A stretch of DNA of 7,182 nucleotides from positions 1 through 7,182 of the forward strand of contig JAHWJJ010000237.1 in NCBI GenBank assembly GCA_019348475.1, read 5' to 3'. A program made the translations under genes and the position numbers. This document shows, one piece after another, positions 1 to 5,975 of the stretch. Under the pieces are notes generated by a model. That model did no database searches and was not told the origin of the DNA. It saw nothing but the letters and a program-made list of their open reading frames with translations. Within the stretch, counting starts at the first letter, position 1; each line of letters starts with the position of its first letter. The DNA comes from Gemmatimonadota bacterium (GTDB lineage Bacteria > Gemmatimonadota > Gemmatimonadetes > Longimicrobiales > Longimicrobiaceae).

Positions 1-9
1 TCGAATTCT

Positions 10-56
10 CCCTTCCCCCACGCAGTTTGTGGGGGAAGGGCCGGGGATGGGGGGGG
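10..56 (+). repeat. GCAGTTT-loop palindrome, copy 1, with G-rich tail
   Basis: A perfect 12-bp stem (10-21 pairing with 29-40, CCCTTCCCCCAC/GTGGGGGAAGGG) encloses the 7-base loop GCAGTTT at 22-28. The 3' arm continues into G-runs at 31-35, 38-40, 43-46 and 49-56 separated by 2-base linkers, which matches the canonical G-quadruplex pattern. The same loop occurs in three other copies in this window, at 98-128, 4991-5023 and 7074-7104. No T-tract follows, so it is not a classical terminator. It is best read as a dispersed REP-like intergenic element. No mobilising enzyme is visible here. Confidence 0.85.
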
Positions 57-97
57 CTCGGCGGCCGACGGAACTCGGCCGCACGCGATGAAGTTCT

Positions 98-143
98 CCC
101 TTCCCCCACGCAGTTTGTGGGGCAACGGCCGGGGATGGGGGGG
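98..143 (+). repeat. GCAGTTT-loop palindrome, copy 2
   Basis: This is a near-identical tandem copy of the element at 10-56. The left arm is 98-109, the loop GCAGTTT is 110-116 and the right arm is 117-128. Two G-to-C differences at 123 and 126 create mismatches in the stem and shorten the second G-run to GG, so both the perfect hairpin and the quadruplex pattern are weakened. G-runs persist at 119-122, 131-134 and 137-143. It ends 64 bases before the lipoprotein start codon and so probably lies in or near that gene's promoter region. Confidence 0.82.
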
Positions 144-207
144 CGCTCGGCGTGGGGCGTGAACTCCCGCCTCACCGCGCTCCCACCACCAACCCAGTGA
201 GGAACCC

Positions 208-843
208 ATGCGCCGCAGCTTTCCGCGTTTCGCCTTCCCCGCCGTCGCGGCGCTGGCCCTGGCCGCCTGCGACGGCGCCTCTCCCACGGGCGGCGCCGAC
301 GCCAGCATGGACCGCGCCCAGGCGCAGGCCGCCGCCAGCGCGTGGGACGCCGTGGGGGCGCAGGTGATGGACGGATTCGCGGGCCCCTCGTTCAGCGTCT
401 CCGGCGGCGAGGCCGGGCCCGCGCACGGCACCGCCACCATGGAGTTCACGCGCACGCGCCAGTGCCCGATGGGCGGCACGGCCACGCTGCAGGGGACGCG
501 CGTGGTGCAGCGGGACCCCGCGACGCGCAGCGGCAGCATCCAGGTGACCGCCACCCGCACCGACGCCGCGTGCACGATGAACGCGCGGCGCGGCGAGGGC
601 ACGCTCAGCATCACCGGCGCGCCCAGCGTGGCGCTGTCGGCCAGCCAGACGTGGACCGACGGGCAGCCGGGCACGCGCGTCACCACCCAAAAGGGGAGCT
701 TCAGCTGGCAGCGCTCCACGGGCCAGAGCGGCACCTGCACGGTGGACCTGACCGCCACCTTCACTCCGGCGACGCACACCTATACGCTGAACGGCACCTT
801 CTGCAACCACGCCGTGAGCGTCACGCGCACGCACGCGCCGTGA
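208..843 (+). CDS. Small secreted lipoprotein of unknown function
   Basis: The 211-residue product begins with a lipoprotein signal: basic MRR, a hydrophobic stretch to about residue 19, then lipobox L-A-A-C with the lipidated cysteine at position 21. The mature protein should therefore be membrane-anchored outside the cytoplasm. The mature part is rich in Thr, Ser, Ala and Gly, with alternating polar and hydrophobic residues suggesting a beta-rich fold. It has four further cysteines (86, 122, 177, 199), enough for two disulfides. The start ATG is preceded by GAGGA at 199-203, 4 bases upstream. The gene stands alone and converges on the small membrane protein gene across a shared hairpin. I recognise no family and assign no function. 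Confidence 0.85.
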   Translation: MRRSFPRFAFPAVAALALAACDGASPTGGADASMDRAQAQAAASAWDAVGAQVMDGFAGPSFSVSGGEAGPAHGTATMEFTRTRQCPMGGTATLQGTRVVQRDPATRSGSIQVTATRTDAACTMNARRGEGTLSITGAPSVALSASQTWTDGQPGTRVTTQKGSFSWQRSTGQSGTCTVDLTATFTPATHTYTLNGTFCNHAVSVTRTHAP

Positions 844-866
844 AGCGTGCGGGTGGATGATGGAAA

Positions 867-908
867 GCGGAGCGGCCCCCGGACCGTCGAGTCCGGGGGC
901 CGCTCCGC
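867..908. terminator. Bidirectional hairpin between convergent genes
   Basis: A perfect 18-bp GC-rich stem (867-884 with 891-908) closes a 6-base loop CGTCGA. It is flanked by AAA on the left (864-866) and GTTT on the right (909-912). It lies 24 bases after the lipoprotein stop and 26 bases beyond the stop of the convergent membrane-protein gene, so it can end transcripts from both sides. The T-tracts are short, so termination efficiency is uncertain even though the structure is unambiguous. Confidence 0.82.
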
Positions 909-933
909 GTTTCCGCCGGATCCCGATCCGGGG

Positions 934-1203
934 TCAGGCGGTGATGCGGCGCTGGCGCGAGGCCCTGGACCCCGCCGACACCCCCGCGCCCACCGCCGCT
1001 CCGAACAGGAGCGCCGTTCCGCCCCCCACCAGCGGGAGCAGCGCCACCACCGGCATCGCCAGCGCCGCCGCGGCGACGCCGGCGACCACCGGGGCCGCGC
1101 CGGTGTGCACGGCGTCCACGTAAGCCAGCCGGCGGCGAACGAAGCCGCGCGTCTGCAGATATCCGAAAGCCGCTGCCGCAAAGGCGATGGCGAGTGTAAT
1201 CAT
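934..1203 (-). CDS. Small multi-pass membrane protein, unknown function
   Basis: The 89-residue product is mostly Ala, Val, Leu and Gly. The likely arrangement is a helix at about residues 2-16, a basic loop with R23-R25, a second helix at about 36-57, a third at about 60-78, and a basic tail (RQRRITA). The ATG at 1203 is preferred because GGAG lies 8 bases upstream. An in-frame TTG at 1224 would add seven residues but has no good ribosome site. The gene is convergent with the lipoprotein gene and shares its terminator. It could be an envelope or holin-sized protein, but no motif supports a specific role. Small size, composition and the ribosome-binding site support a real gene. Confidence 0.7.
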   Translation of the reverse strand: MITLAIAFAAAAFGYLQTRGFVRRRLAYVDAVHTGAAPVVAGVAAAALAMPVVALLPLVGGGTALLFGAAVGAGVSAGSRASRQRRITA

Positions 1204-1234
1204 CGTCGGTTCTCCAGTCTTCAAAGAAAGCTCA

Positions 1235-1270
1235 GGTCCGCTTCGCCGTACCGGGTACGGCAGACGGACC
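1235..1270 (-). promoter_or_regulatory. Two-tier hairpin upstream of the small membrane protein gene
   Basis: The outer 6-bp stem GGTCCG/CGGACC (1235-1240 with 1265-1270) and inner 7-bp stem GCCGTAC/GTACGGC (1245-1251 with 1255-1261) are separated by a small internal loop and closed by a 3-base loop. The structure starts 32 bases upstream of the ATG at 1203, where a leader hairpin or a dyad operator could sit. Function is inferred only from position and symmetry. I saw no convincing promoter nearby. Confidence 0.35.
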
Positions 1271-1315
1271 GGGAAGGTTTCAGCGCTCCGCGCGCCGCGA
1301 ATCCATCATTCGCCA

Positions 1316-1352
1316 GCGGCCGGCACGGCGCCGGGAAGGGAAAGCCGGCCGC
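1316..1352. other. Inverted repeat with long loop
   Basis: A perfect 9-bp inverted repeat GCGGCCGGC/GCCGGCCGC (1316-1324 with 1344-1352) encloses 19 bases and is followed by GGTTCTTT. On the plus strand this resembles a weak terminator, but no plus-strand gene lies just upstream. In such GC-rich DNA it may be chance. It sits 19 bases before the dispersed element at 1371. Confidence 0.3.
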
Positions 1353-1370
1353 GGTTCTTTATGCCAAATG

Positions 1371-1516
1371 TTCCGGTCTTCTGTGCAGACCCTCAAAAGC
1401 ATCACGCGGAGGACGCGGAGGAAGGGAGTGAGGGCGCGGAAAACGGACAAAGCTCTCCGCGTCCTACGTGTGAAACTTACGTTCGATCGCGGTGCACACG
1501 AAATCGTGGGATTCGG
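1371..1516 (+). repeat. Dispersed palindromic element, short copy
   Basis: About 146 bases match the longer copy at 3383-3549, in the same orientation. Shared blocks are a left block TTCCGGTCTTC, a central GCATCACGCGGAGGACGCGG block, and a right block ending in TCGTGGGATTCGG. The centre is an inverted repeat: 1403-1420 pairs with 1455-1472 over 18 positions with two mismatches. Reading frames pass through the element and produce Arg/Glu-rich peptides, but none has coding support. In particular the frame of the downstream peptidase is open through it and can mislead start-site choice. No transposase or terminal inverted repeat is visible. Confidence 0.8.
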
Positions 1517-1676
1517 TATCAGGGGCGTACCGCCAGGAGCGAGTAGAGGCAGGCGCACGGAATCGCTGCTCATCGACGGCGGACGGTTGCGCGGCGGCGT
1601 CCGGGTGGCGACCATTCGTGTGCCGGCGGCGCCGGTCCGCCGCCGCACATCACGATCCCGATTCCGCCCGCATTCC

Positions 1677-3224
1677 ATGACCCGCTCGCCCATCCTGCGC
1701 CTCGCGCTCGCCATGGCCTTCCATTCCGTCGTCCTGACGCCGCCGCTGCAGGCGCAGACGCCCAAGGTGCGCGAGTGGCGGCGCGCCAACGAGCACGCCC
1801 TGCTGCGCGAGTACGTGGACTTTCTCGCCCTTCCCAACGTGGCGCGCGACGAGGCCGACATCCGCCGTAACGCCGTCCACCTGATGGAGATGATGCGCCG
1901 CCGCGGGCTGAGCCCGCGGCTGCTGGAAGCGGACGGTTCGCCCCCCGCGGTCTACGGCGAGTGGACCGTCCCCGGGGCCACGCGCACGGTGGTGCTGTAC
2001 GCGCACTACGACGGCCAGCCCACGGACAGCGCCGCCTGGCACGGCAGCCACCCCTGGCGCCCCGTCTTCCGCACGGCGCGGCTGGACCAGGGCGGCGAGA
2101 TCGTCGCCCTTCCCCCGCCCGGCCAGCCGATCGACCCGGAGTGGCGGCTGTACGCGCGCTCCGCGGCGGACGACAAGGCGGGGGTGATGGCGATCCTGGC
2201 GGCCGTGGACGCCCTGCGCGCCAGCGGAATGGCGCCCACCTCGGACCTGAAGTTCTTTTTCGAGGGCGAGGAGGAGCAGGGATCGCCGCACCTGCGCGCG
2301 CTGCTGGGCCGCCACGCGGACCTGCTGCGCGCGGACGCGTGGATCATCGCGGACGGCCCGGTGCACCAGAGCGGCAACAAGCAGGTGGTGTACGGGGTGC
2401 GCGGCGACGTGAACGTGGACGTCACCGTGTACGGCCCCGTGCGCCCGCTGCACTCCGGGCACTACGGCAACTGGGCGCCCAACCCCGCCATGCTGCTGGC
2501 GCAGCTGCTGGCGACCCTCAAGGACAGCCACGGCCGGGTGAGCGTGGCCGGGTGGTACGACGACGTGGAGCCGCTGGGCGACGCCGAGCGCGAGGCCATC
2601 CGCGACCTGCCGTTGAACGACGCGGAGCTGATGCACGAGCTGGGGATCGCGCTGCCGGAGATCACCGGGCCGTCGCTGATGGAGCTGATCACGCTGCCGT
2701 CGCTGAACGTGAATGGCTTCGAGAGCGGCGGCGTGGGGGCAGGGGCGCGCAACGTGATCCCCACCGAGGCCACCGCCGCCCTGGACCTGCGCCTGGTGCG
2801 CGGCAACGACCACCGGCGGCAGGTGCAGAAGCTGGTGGACCACGTTCGCCTGCACGGATTTCAGGTCCTGGACCGCGCGCCCACCCTGGAGGAGCGCCGG
2901 CGGCACCCGCGCCTGGCGTGGATGCCCGTGCGCGGCGGCGGCTACAACGCCGAGCGCACCCCCATGGACCTGCCCATCTCGCGCGCCGTGCTGCGGGCGG
3001 TCCAGTCCACCACCCCCGCCGAGCCCGTGTACGCGGTTCCAACCCTGGGCGGCAGCCTGCCGCTGTCCATCATCAGTGAAACGCTGGGCACGCGCACCAT
3101 CATCGTTCCCGTGGCCAACCACGACAACAATCAGCACGCCGAAGACGAGAACCTGCGCCTGCAGAACCTGTGGGACGGCATCGAGTCCATGGCCGCCGTG
3201 ATGACGATGGAGCCCGGGACCTGA
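1677..3224 (+). CDS. Secreted M20-family metallopeptidase
   Basis: The 515-residue product is a di-metal exopeptidase or dipeptidase of the M20 (carboxypeptidase G2/carnosinase-like) group, hydrolysing peptides outside the cytoplasm. A signal peptide spans residues 1-26 (basic start, hydrophobic core at about 9-20, likely cleavage L-Q-A|Q). The expected active-site series is complete: H110 and catalytic D112 in AHYDG, bridging D165 in ADDKAG, general base E199 and ligand E200 in EEQGS, D227 in ADGP, and H487 in HAEDENL. H259 in LHSGHYG marks the dimerisation-domain histidine by analogy with carnosinase. Roles are inferred by motif alignment. The frame stays open upstream to 1368, but that part crosses a dispersed repeat, and the ATG at 1677 puts the signal peptide at the N terminus. 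No clear ribosome-binding site precedes it. Exact substrate is unknown. Confidence 0.93.
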   Translation: MTRSPILRLALAMAFHSVVLTPPLQAQTPKVREWRRANEHALLREYVDFLALPNVARDEADIRRNAVHLMEMMRRRGLSPRLLEADGSPPAVYGEWTVPGATRTVVLYAHYDGQPTDSAAWHGSHPWRPVFRTARLDQGGEIVALPPPGQPIDPEWRLYARSAADDKAGVMAILAAVDALRASGMAPTSDLKFFFEGEEEQGSPHLRALLGRHADLLRADAWIIADGPVHQSGNKQVVYGVRGDVNVDVTVYGPVRPLHSGHYGNWAPNPAMLLAQLLATLKDSHGRVSVAGWYDDVEPLGDAEREAIRDLPLNDAELMHELGIALPEITGPSLMELITLPSLNVNGFESGGVGAGARNVIPTEATAALDLRLVRGNDHRRQVQKLVDHVRLHGFQVLDRAPTLEERRRHPRLAWMPVRGGGYNAERTPMDLPISRAVLRAVQSTTPAEPVYAVPTLGGSLPLSIISETLGTRTIIVPVANHDNNQHAEDENLRLQNLWDGIESMAAVMTMEPGT

Positions 3225-3280
3225 GCCTGGACCTTCACCTTCCGCACGAGGGAGTCATCGATCGTGAGGGCCGGGAGCTT
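3224..3280 (-). pseudogene. Possible remnant of a VapB-like antitoxin N terminus
   Basis: On the minus strand one frame reads LTIDDSLVRKVKVQA, very like the start of ribbon-helix-helix antitoxins of the VapB type (a beta strand 'LTIDDxL' followed by helix 'VRKAK..A'). No start codon stands directly before it. The similarity stops as the frame enters the 3' end of the peptidase gene. Twelve of fourteen third positions from the Thr codon are G or C, as in real genes here. No toxin gene is adjacent. This is a short match judged by eye, so chance is possible. Confidence 0.3.
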
Positions 3281-3382
3281 CGGAGAGCTGCTTGATCGAA
3301 GTGGCTTGCAGGAGGTGCCTGAAGGACGATCCGGAATCCCCGCCGAGGACCACGCGCCTGGCAATCGCCTTAGACCAGATGC

Positions 3383-3549
3383 TTCCGGTCTTCCGTGCAG
3401 ATCCCCAAAAGCATCACGCGGAGGACGCGGAGGAAGTGAGAGAGGACGCGGAGAACAGACCGAGATCTCCGCGTCCTCGCCCTTTTTCTCCGCGTCCTCC
3501 GCGTGAATTTACGTTCGGTTGCGGAGCATACGAAAATCGTGGGATTCGG
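3383..3549 (+). repeat. Dispersed palindromic element, long copy with nested stems
   Basis: About 167 bases match the element at 1371-1516. The outer arms CACGCGGAGGACGCGGAG (3415-3432) and its exact complement (3488-3505) form a perfect 18-bp stem. Inside them a second perfect 13-bp stem (3442-3454 with 3466-3478) closes an 11-base loop. The extra central length relative to the short copy looks like a duplicated ctccgcgtcct segment. The right end again reads TCGTGGGATTCGG. Small reading frames inside encode Arg/Glu-rich peptides and are judged non-coding. The element lies between the peptidase gene and the ferredoxin terminator. Confidence 0.82.
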
Positions 3550-3595
3550 ATGATATGAGGGGGTAGTCGCGCGGATGCACGTTCGCGCCTGAAGC

Positions 3596-3628
3596 AAGCG
3601 CCGCCTCCCGTTCGGGGAGGCGGCGCTT
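3596..3628. terminator. Terminator of the ferredoxin gene, symmetric
   Basis: A 14-bp perfect stem (3596-3609 with 3615-3628, core GCGCCGCCTCCC) closes a 5-base loop. It is bordered by A's on the left and TTT on the right, so a terminator shape exists on both strands. It lies 36 bases downstream of the ferredoxin stop codon and is the expected end of the minus-strand transcript. It could also stop readthrough from the plus-strand peptidase gene. Confidence 0.85.
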
Positions 3629-3664
3629 TCGTCGTGGCGAGGCGGCCCGCTGCGCGGCCGCGGC

Positions 3665-3901
<237 letters not shown>

Positions 3902-3963
3902 CCAGGTTCTCCAGCAGGGGTCAGGGCCGGCAGGTTCTGCTCGCGCATGCACCGGAAAGCGGA

Positions 3964-3992
3964 ATCATAACCACGCCCCCGGCGGTTGTCCA
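3964..3992 (-). promoter_or_regulatory. Sigma70-type promoter of fdxA
   Basis: On the minus strand, TGGACA (3992-3987) and TATGAT (3969-3964) each match five of six consensus bases of the -35 and -10 hexamers and are separated by exactly 17 bases. Transcription would start near 3957, giving a leader of about 55 bases before the ATG at 3901. In DNA this GC-rich, so good a match at optimal spacing and in the right place is unlikely to be chance. Confidence 0.78.
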
Positions 3993-3999
3993 CCAATCT

Positions 4000-4017
4000 C
4001 GAACGCTCGTTCGAACG
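4000..4017. promoter_or_regulatory. Dyad upstream of the fdxA promoter, possible operator
   Basis: CGAACG-CT-CGTTCG (4000-4013) overlaps a perfect 10-bp palindrome CGTTCGAACG (4008-4017). The dyad begins 8 bases beyond the -35 hexamer and ends 2 bases short of the hydrolase stop codon. Its position suits an activator or repressor site for fdxA. It is too short and lacks the T-tract to be a good terminator for the hydrolase gene. No regulator can be named. Confidence 0.4.
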
Positions 4018-4019
4018 CG

Positions 4020-4880
4020 TCAATCCAGGTGCGCGCCGAACCACTCCAGCGTGGCCTCGGCGGCCACGCGCAGCTCGGGGGTGGCGCCGGCGTACGGATG
4101 CCTGGCGTTGAACCCGTGGTCGGCGCCCTCCACCACCAGCAGCTCGGCGCGCTCCCCCGCGGCCTCGAACAGCTCACGCCCCTCGTCTACCGGCACCGAG
4201 GGGTCCGCGTCGCCGTGCACGATCAGCCAGGGCACCGCCACCCGCGCCGCGGCGGCCAGGATGTCCAGCCGCTCGCGGTTGGCGTCCAGGTCGCGCCAGT
4301 AGCCGGGGCCGATTGGCATCATCTGCCGGGTGCGCGCGTTCTCGATCTGCACCGTGCCGCCGGCCTTCCAGGTGGCCACCTGCTCCGGCGTCCAGCGGTC
4401 CACCCTCGCGATGGCGGCCCACGTCACCAGCGCCTTTACCCGCGGGTCCGCCGCGGCCGCGAGCACCGCCTCGCCGCCGCCCCGCGAATGCCCGAACAGG
4501 CCGATGCGGCGCACGGGCCGGTGCAGCAGCGCGCCGCGTTCCACCACGTCGATCACGCGCCGGATCTCGTCCAGGTTGCGCGTGTGCGTGTGCTCCGCGA
4601 ACCGGTGCATCGCCGAGAAAGTGTCCGCCCCGTCCGGGCCGATGCCGTTGCGCGAAAAATCCACCGTGACCGCGGCGAACCCGCGCATCGCCGCCGCGCG
4701 CGCCAGGTTGGGAAAGAAGCCGAAGCGGCGGAACCCCTTGAACCCGTGGCAGATGACGATGGCCGCGTCCGGCCGGTGCCCCTGCCGCACCCGCACGTCG
4801 CCTCGCACGGGCGGTCCGCCGTCCGCCGACGGGAGCTCGAACGTGGTGCAGGTGATCGCGGGCCTGTGCTCGTCAGGCAT
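4020..4880 (-). CDS. Alpha/beta hydrolase, dienelactone-hydrolase/S9-like
   Basis: The 286-residue cytoplasmic protein has the full alpha/beta hydrolase set: an oxyanion-hole motif HGFKGF at 45-50, nucleophile elbow G-H-S-R-G-G with Ser132, acid Asp226 in HGDADPSVP, and His255 in GADHGF. The spacing and the R-N-G-x-G-P-D-G segment after the third strand resemble dienelactone-hydrolase and acylaminoacyl-peptidase-like members that act on esters or small acyl compounds. No signal peptide is present. The start ATG at 4880 precedes the first conserved strand; an in-frame ATG at 4961 would run through the palindrome at 4928-4953 and is rejected. No strong ribosome site was seen. It is separated from the upstream Fe-S gene by 162 bases of palindromes and from fdxA by 118 bases containing a promoter. 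Substrate is unknown. Confidence 0.9.
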   Translation of the reverse strand: MPDEHRPAITCTTFELPSADGGPPVRGDVRVRQGHRPDAAIVICHGFKGFRRFGFFPNLARAAAMRGFAAVTVDFSRNGIGPDGADTFSAMHRFAEHTHTRNLDEIRRVIDVVERGALLHRPVRRIGLFGHSRGGGEAVLAAAADPRVKALVTWAAIARVDRWTPEQVATWKAGGTVQIENARTRQMMPIGPGYWRDLDANRERLDILAAAARVAVPWLIVHGDADPSVPVDEGRELFEAAGERAELLVVEGADHGFNARHPYAGATPELRVAAEATLEWFGAHLD

Positions 4881-4908
4881 CGGTGCGTCGTGGCTGGTTT
4901 CGCCGTCA

Positions 4909-4953
4909 CCCGCTCCCCCGGGCGCGCACCCTCTCCTGAAAACGGGAGAGGGT
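4909..4953 (-). repeat. Minus-oriented palindrome related to the GCAGTTT family
   Basis: A perfect 9-bp stem ACCCTCTCC/GGAGAGGGT (4928-4936 with 4945-4953) closes an 8-base loop. Read on the minus strand it is followed by G-runs at 4931-4929, 4919-4915 and 4911-4909, the same hairpin-then-G-rich layout as the plus-strand copies. Its loop differs (CGTTTTCA on the minus strand), so it is a divergent member or a sister family. It lies 48 bases upstream of the hydrolase start codon and may be in its leader. Confidence 0.65.
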
Positions 4954-4990
4954 ATGAACACCGGACTAACTCCACGCCGTGCAACCGCTC

Positions 4991-5035
4991 CCCCTCTCCC
5001 GGCGCAGTTTGCCGGGCGAGGGGCCCGGGGGGTGG
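4991..5035 (+). repeat. GCAGTTT-loop palindrome, copy 3
   Basis: A 13-position stem (4991-5003 with 5011-5023) has one mismatch (4997/5017) and closes on the invariant GCAGTTT loop at 5004-5010. G-runs at 5014-5016, 5020-5023 and 5027-5032 follow, with a final GG. The arm sequence CCCCTCTCCCGGC differs from copies 1 and 2, yet pairing is kept. It starts 20 bases beyond the stop codon of the minus-strand Fe-S protein gene, so on that transcript it would form a 3' hairpin. Confidence 0.85.
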
Positions 5036-5042
5036 CAAATCC

Positions 5043-5975
5043 TCAAACCATCGGGCAGCCGCGGCACGGGACCGCCCTGGGGCACCCCTCGCAGGGCAGC
5101 TCCGGCGCGGGAAGCTCGCCCGTGCGGGCTTTTTCATCCGCCAGGCGCAGGGCCAGGTAGCGCATCCGCCGGCGGTTGGTGGGCTCGCTGAACTCGCCTT
5201 CGCGCGCGGAGCCCAGCGTTCCCGCGGCGGCCGCCGTGGCGATCTGGCGCACCTGCTCGATCTCCTCCGCGCCCAGGCGTCCCAGGCCGGCGAGCTCGTG
5301 CCGCGGGGCGCGCTCCAGCACCAGCACCTGCCGGGCGAAAGAGACGAACATGCTGCACGCCTCCGGGCAGGGCACCGGCGCCTCGCCCACAGGGTCGCCC
5401 TCCGGCGGCAGCTGCAGCGGCGTATCCCCATCCACCTCCCACGCCACCCGGCGCAGGCAGACGGCGTCGCCGCAGCAGGCGCGGACGGTGTTCCGCACCA
5501 CGTCGGGCGGAAGCAGCTTCACGGCGCCGTAGATGCCGCTCTGCCGCGCCGCGACCTCGCGCCAGTGGGTGACGCGCACCGTGCCCTCGCGCCCGGCGTG
5601 CCAGTGCAGCGCGCAGGCGGGGTACAGGTAGTCCAGCGCCGTCCACAGCGCCCGCGCGTCCAGGTCCACCAGCGCCCACCCCTGGCGCAGGTCGGGTGCC
5701 GTCTTGAGGGGCCGGTGCTCGCCGCGGTTGGTCATCTGCGCGACGGCGCGCGCGGCGTACGGATCGCTGGTCACCGTCTCCAGCGAGAGGATGGAGCGGT
5801 GGACGTCGCGCGCGTGGCGGATTTCGTACTGGCCGTCCCCCGTGCGGAGGAGGCGCACCTGCAGAAAGCTGCGCCCCGCTTCGCCGGCCGCGTCGATCCA
5901 CTCCACCAGCGCCCGCCGCGCCGCGGCAATCCCGCCCGGCGCGTGGGATCCGCGCGATCGCGACGCGTCAGACAC
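5043..5975 (-). CDS. DR2241-like iron-sulfur protein paired with CbiX
   Basis: The 310-residue soluble protein resembles the C-terminal half of the Deinococcus DR2241 type of CbiX protein, which carries a 4Fe-4S domain; this family assignment is from memory of domain layout. Candidate cluster ligands are C167/C168, C173, C203 and C207 (ACCGDAVC and PCPEACSMF). A second cysteine group ends the protein: C295, C298, C304 and C307, arranged C-x2-C-x5-C-x2-C, able to hold another metal or cluster. The central LYPACALHWHAG segment (C121, H124, H126) may also contribute. The start is GTG at 5975, sharing 8 bases with the chelatase stop, so translation is probably coupled. A role in metal insertion or redox handling of tetrapyrroles is inferred from the partner. 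An upstream weak G-rich stretch is the only ribosome-site candidate. Confidence 0.8.
   Translation of the reverse strand: MSDASRSRGSHAPGGIAAARRALVEWIDAAGEAGRSFLQVRLLRTGDGQYEIRHARDVHRSILSLETVTSDPYAARAVAQMTNRGEHRPLKTAPDLRQGWALVDLDARALWTALDYLYPACALHWHAGREGTVRVTHWREVAARQSGIYGAVKLLPPDVVRNTVRACCGDAVCLRRVAWEVDGDTPLQLPPEGDPVGEAPVPCPEACSMFVSFARQVLVLERAPRHELAGLGRLGAEEIEQVRQIATAAAAGTLGSAREGEFSEPTNRRRMRYLALRLADEKARTGELPAPELPCEGCPRAVPCRGCPMV

Noticed and set aside
10..143. CRISPR array or tandem terminators at the left edge.
   Set aside because: There are only two repeat copies, each itself a palindrome, with relatives elsewhere in the window, and no T-tract follows either hairpin.
1368..1676. N-terminal extension of the peptidase frame by 103 codons, giving a 618-residue protein.
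   Set aside because: The extension crosses the dispersed element, is Arg-rich and unlike an M20 protein, and would bury the signal peptide that begins at the ATG at 1677.
1650..3137. A 495-codon minus-strand frame opposite the peptidase gene.
   Set aside because: Composition is His/Gln/Arg-rich with no domain, and the plus strand encodes an intact M20 enzyme with all active-site residues.
1371..3549. A composite transposon carrying the M20 peptidase between two direct repeats.
   Set aside because: Neither repeat contains a transposase or terminal inverted repeats, and the peptidase has base composition like its neighbours, so there is no support for joint mobilisation.
3264..3558. Small overlapping plus-strand frames within the long dispersed element.
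   Set aside because: They translate the palindromic repeat into Arg/Glu/Gly-rich peptides. Both repeat copies give such frames, so they reflect the repeat and not a gene.
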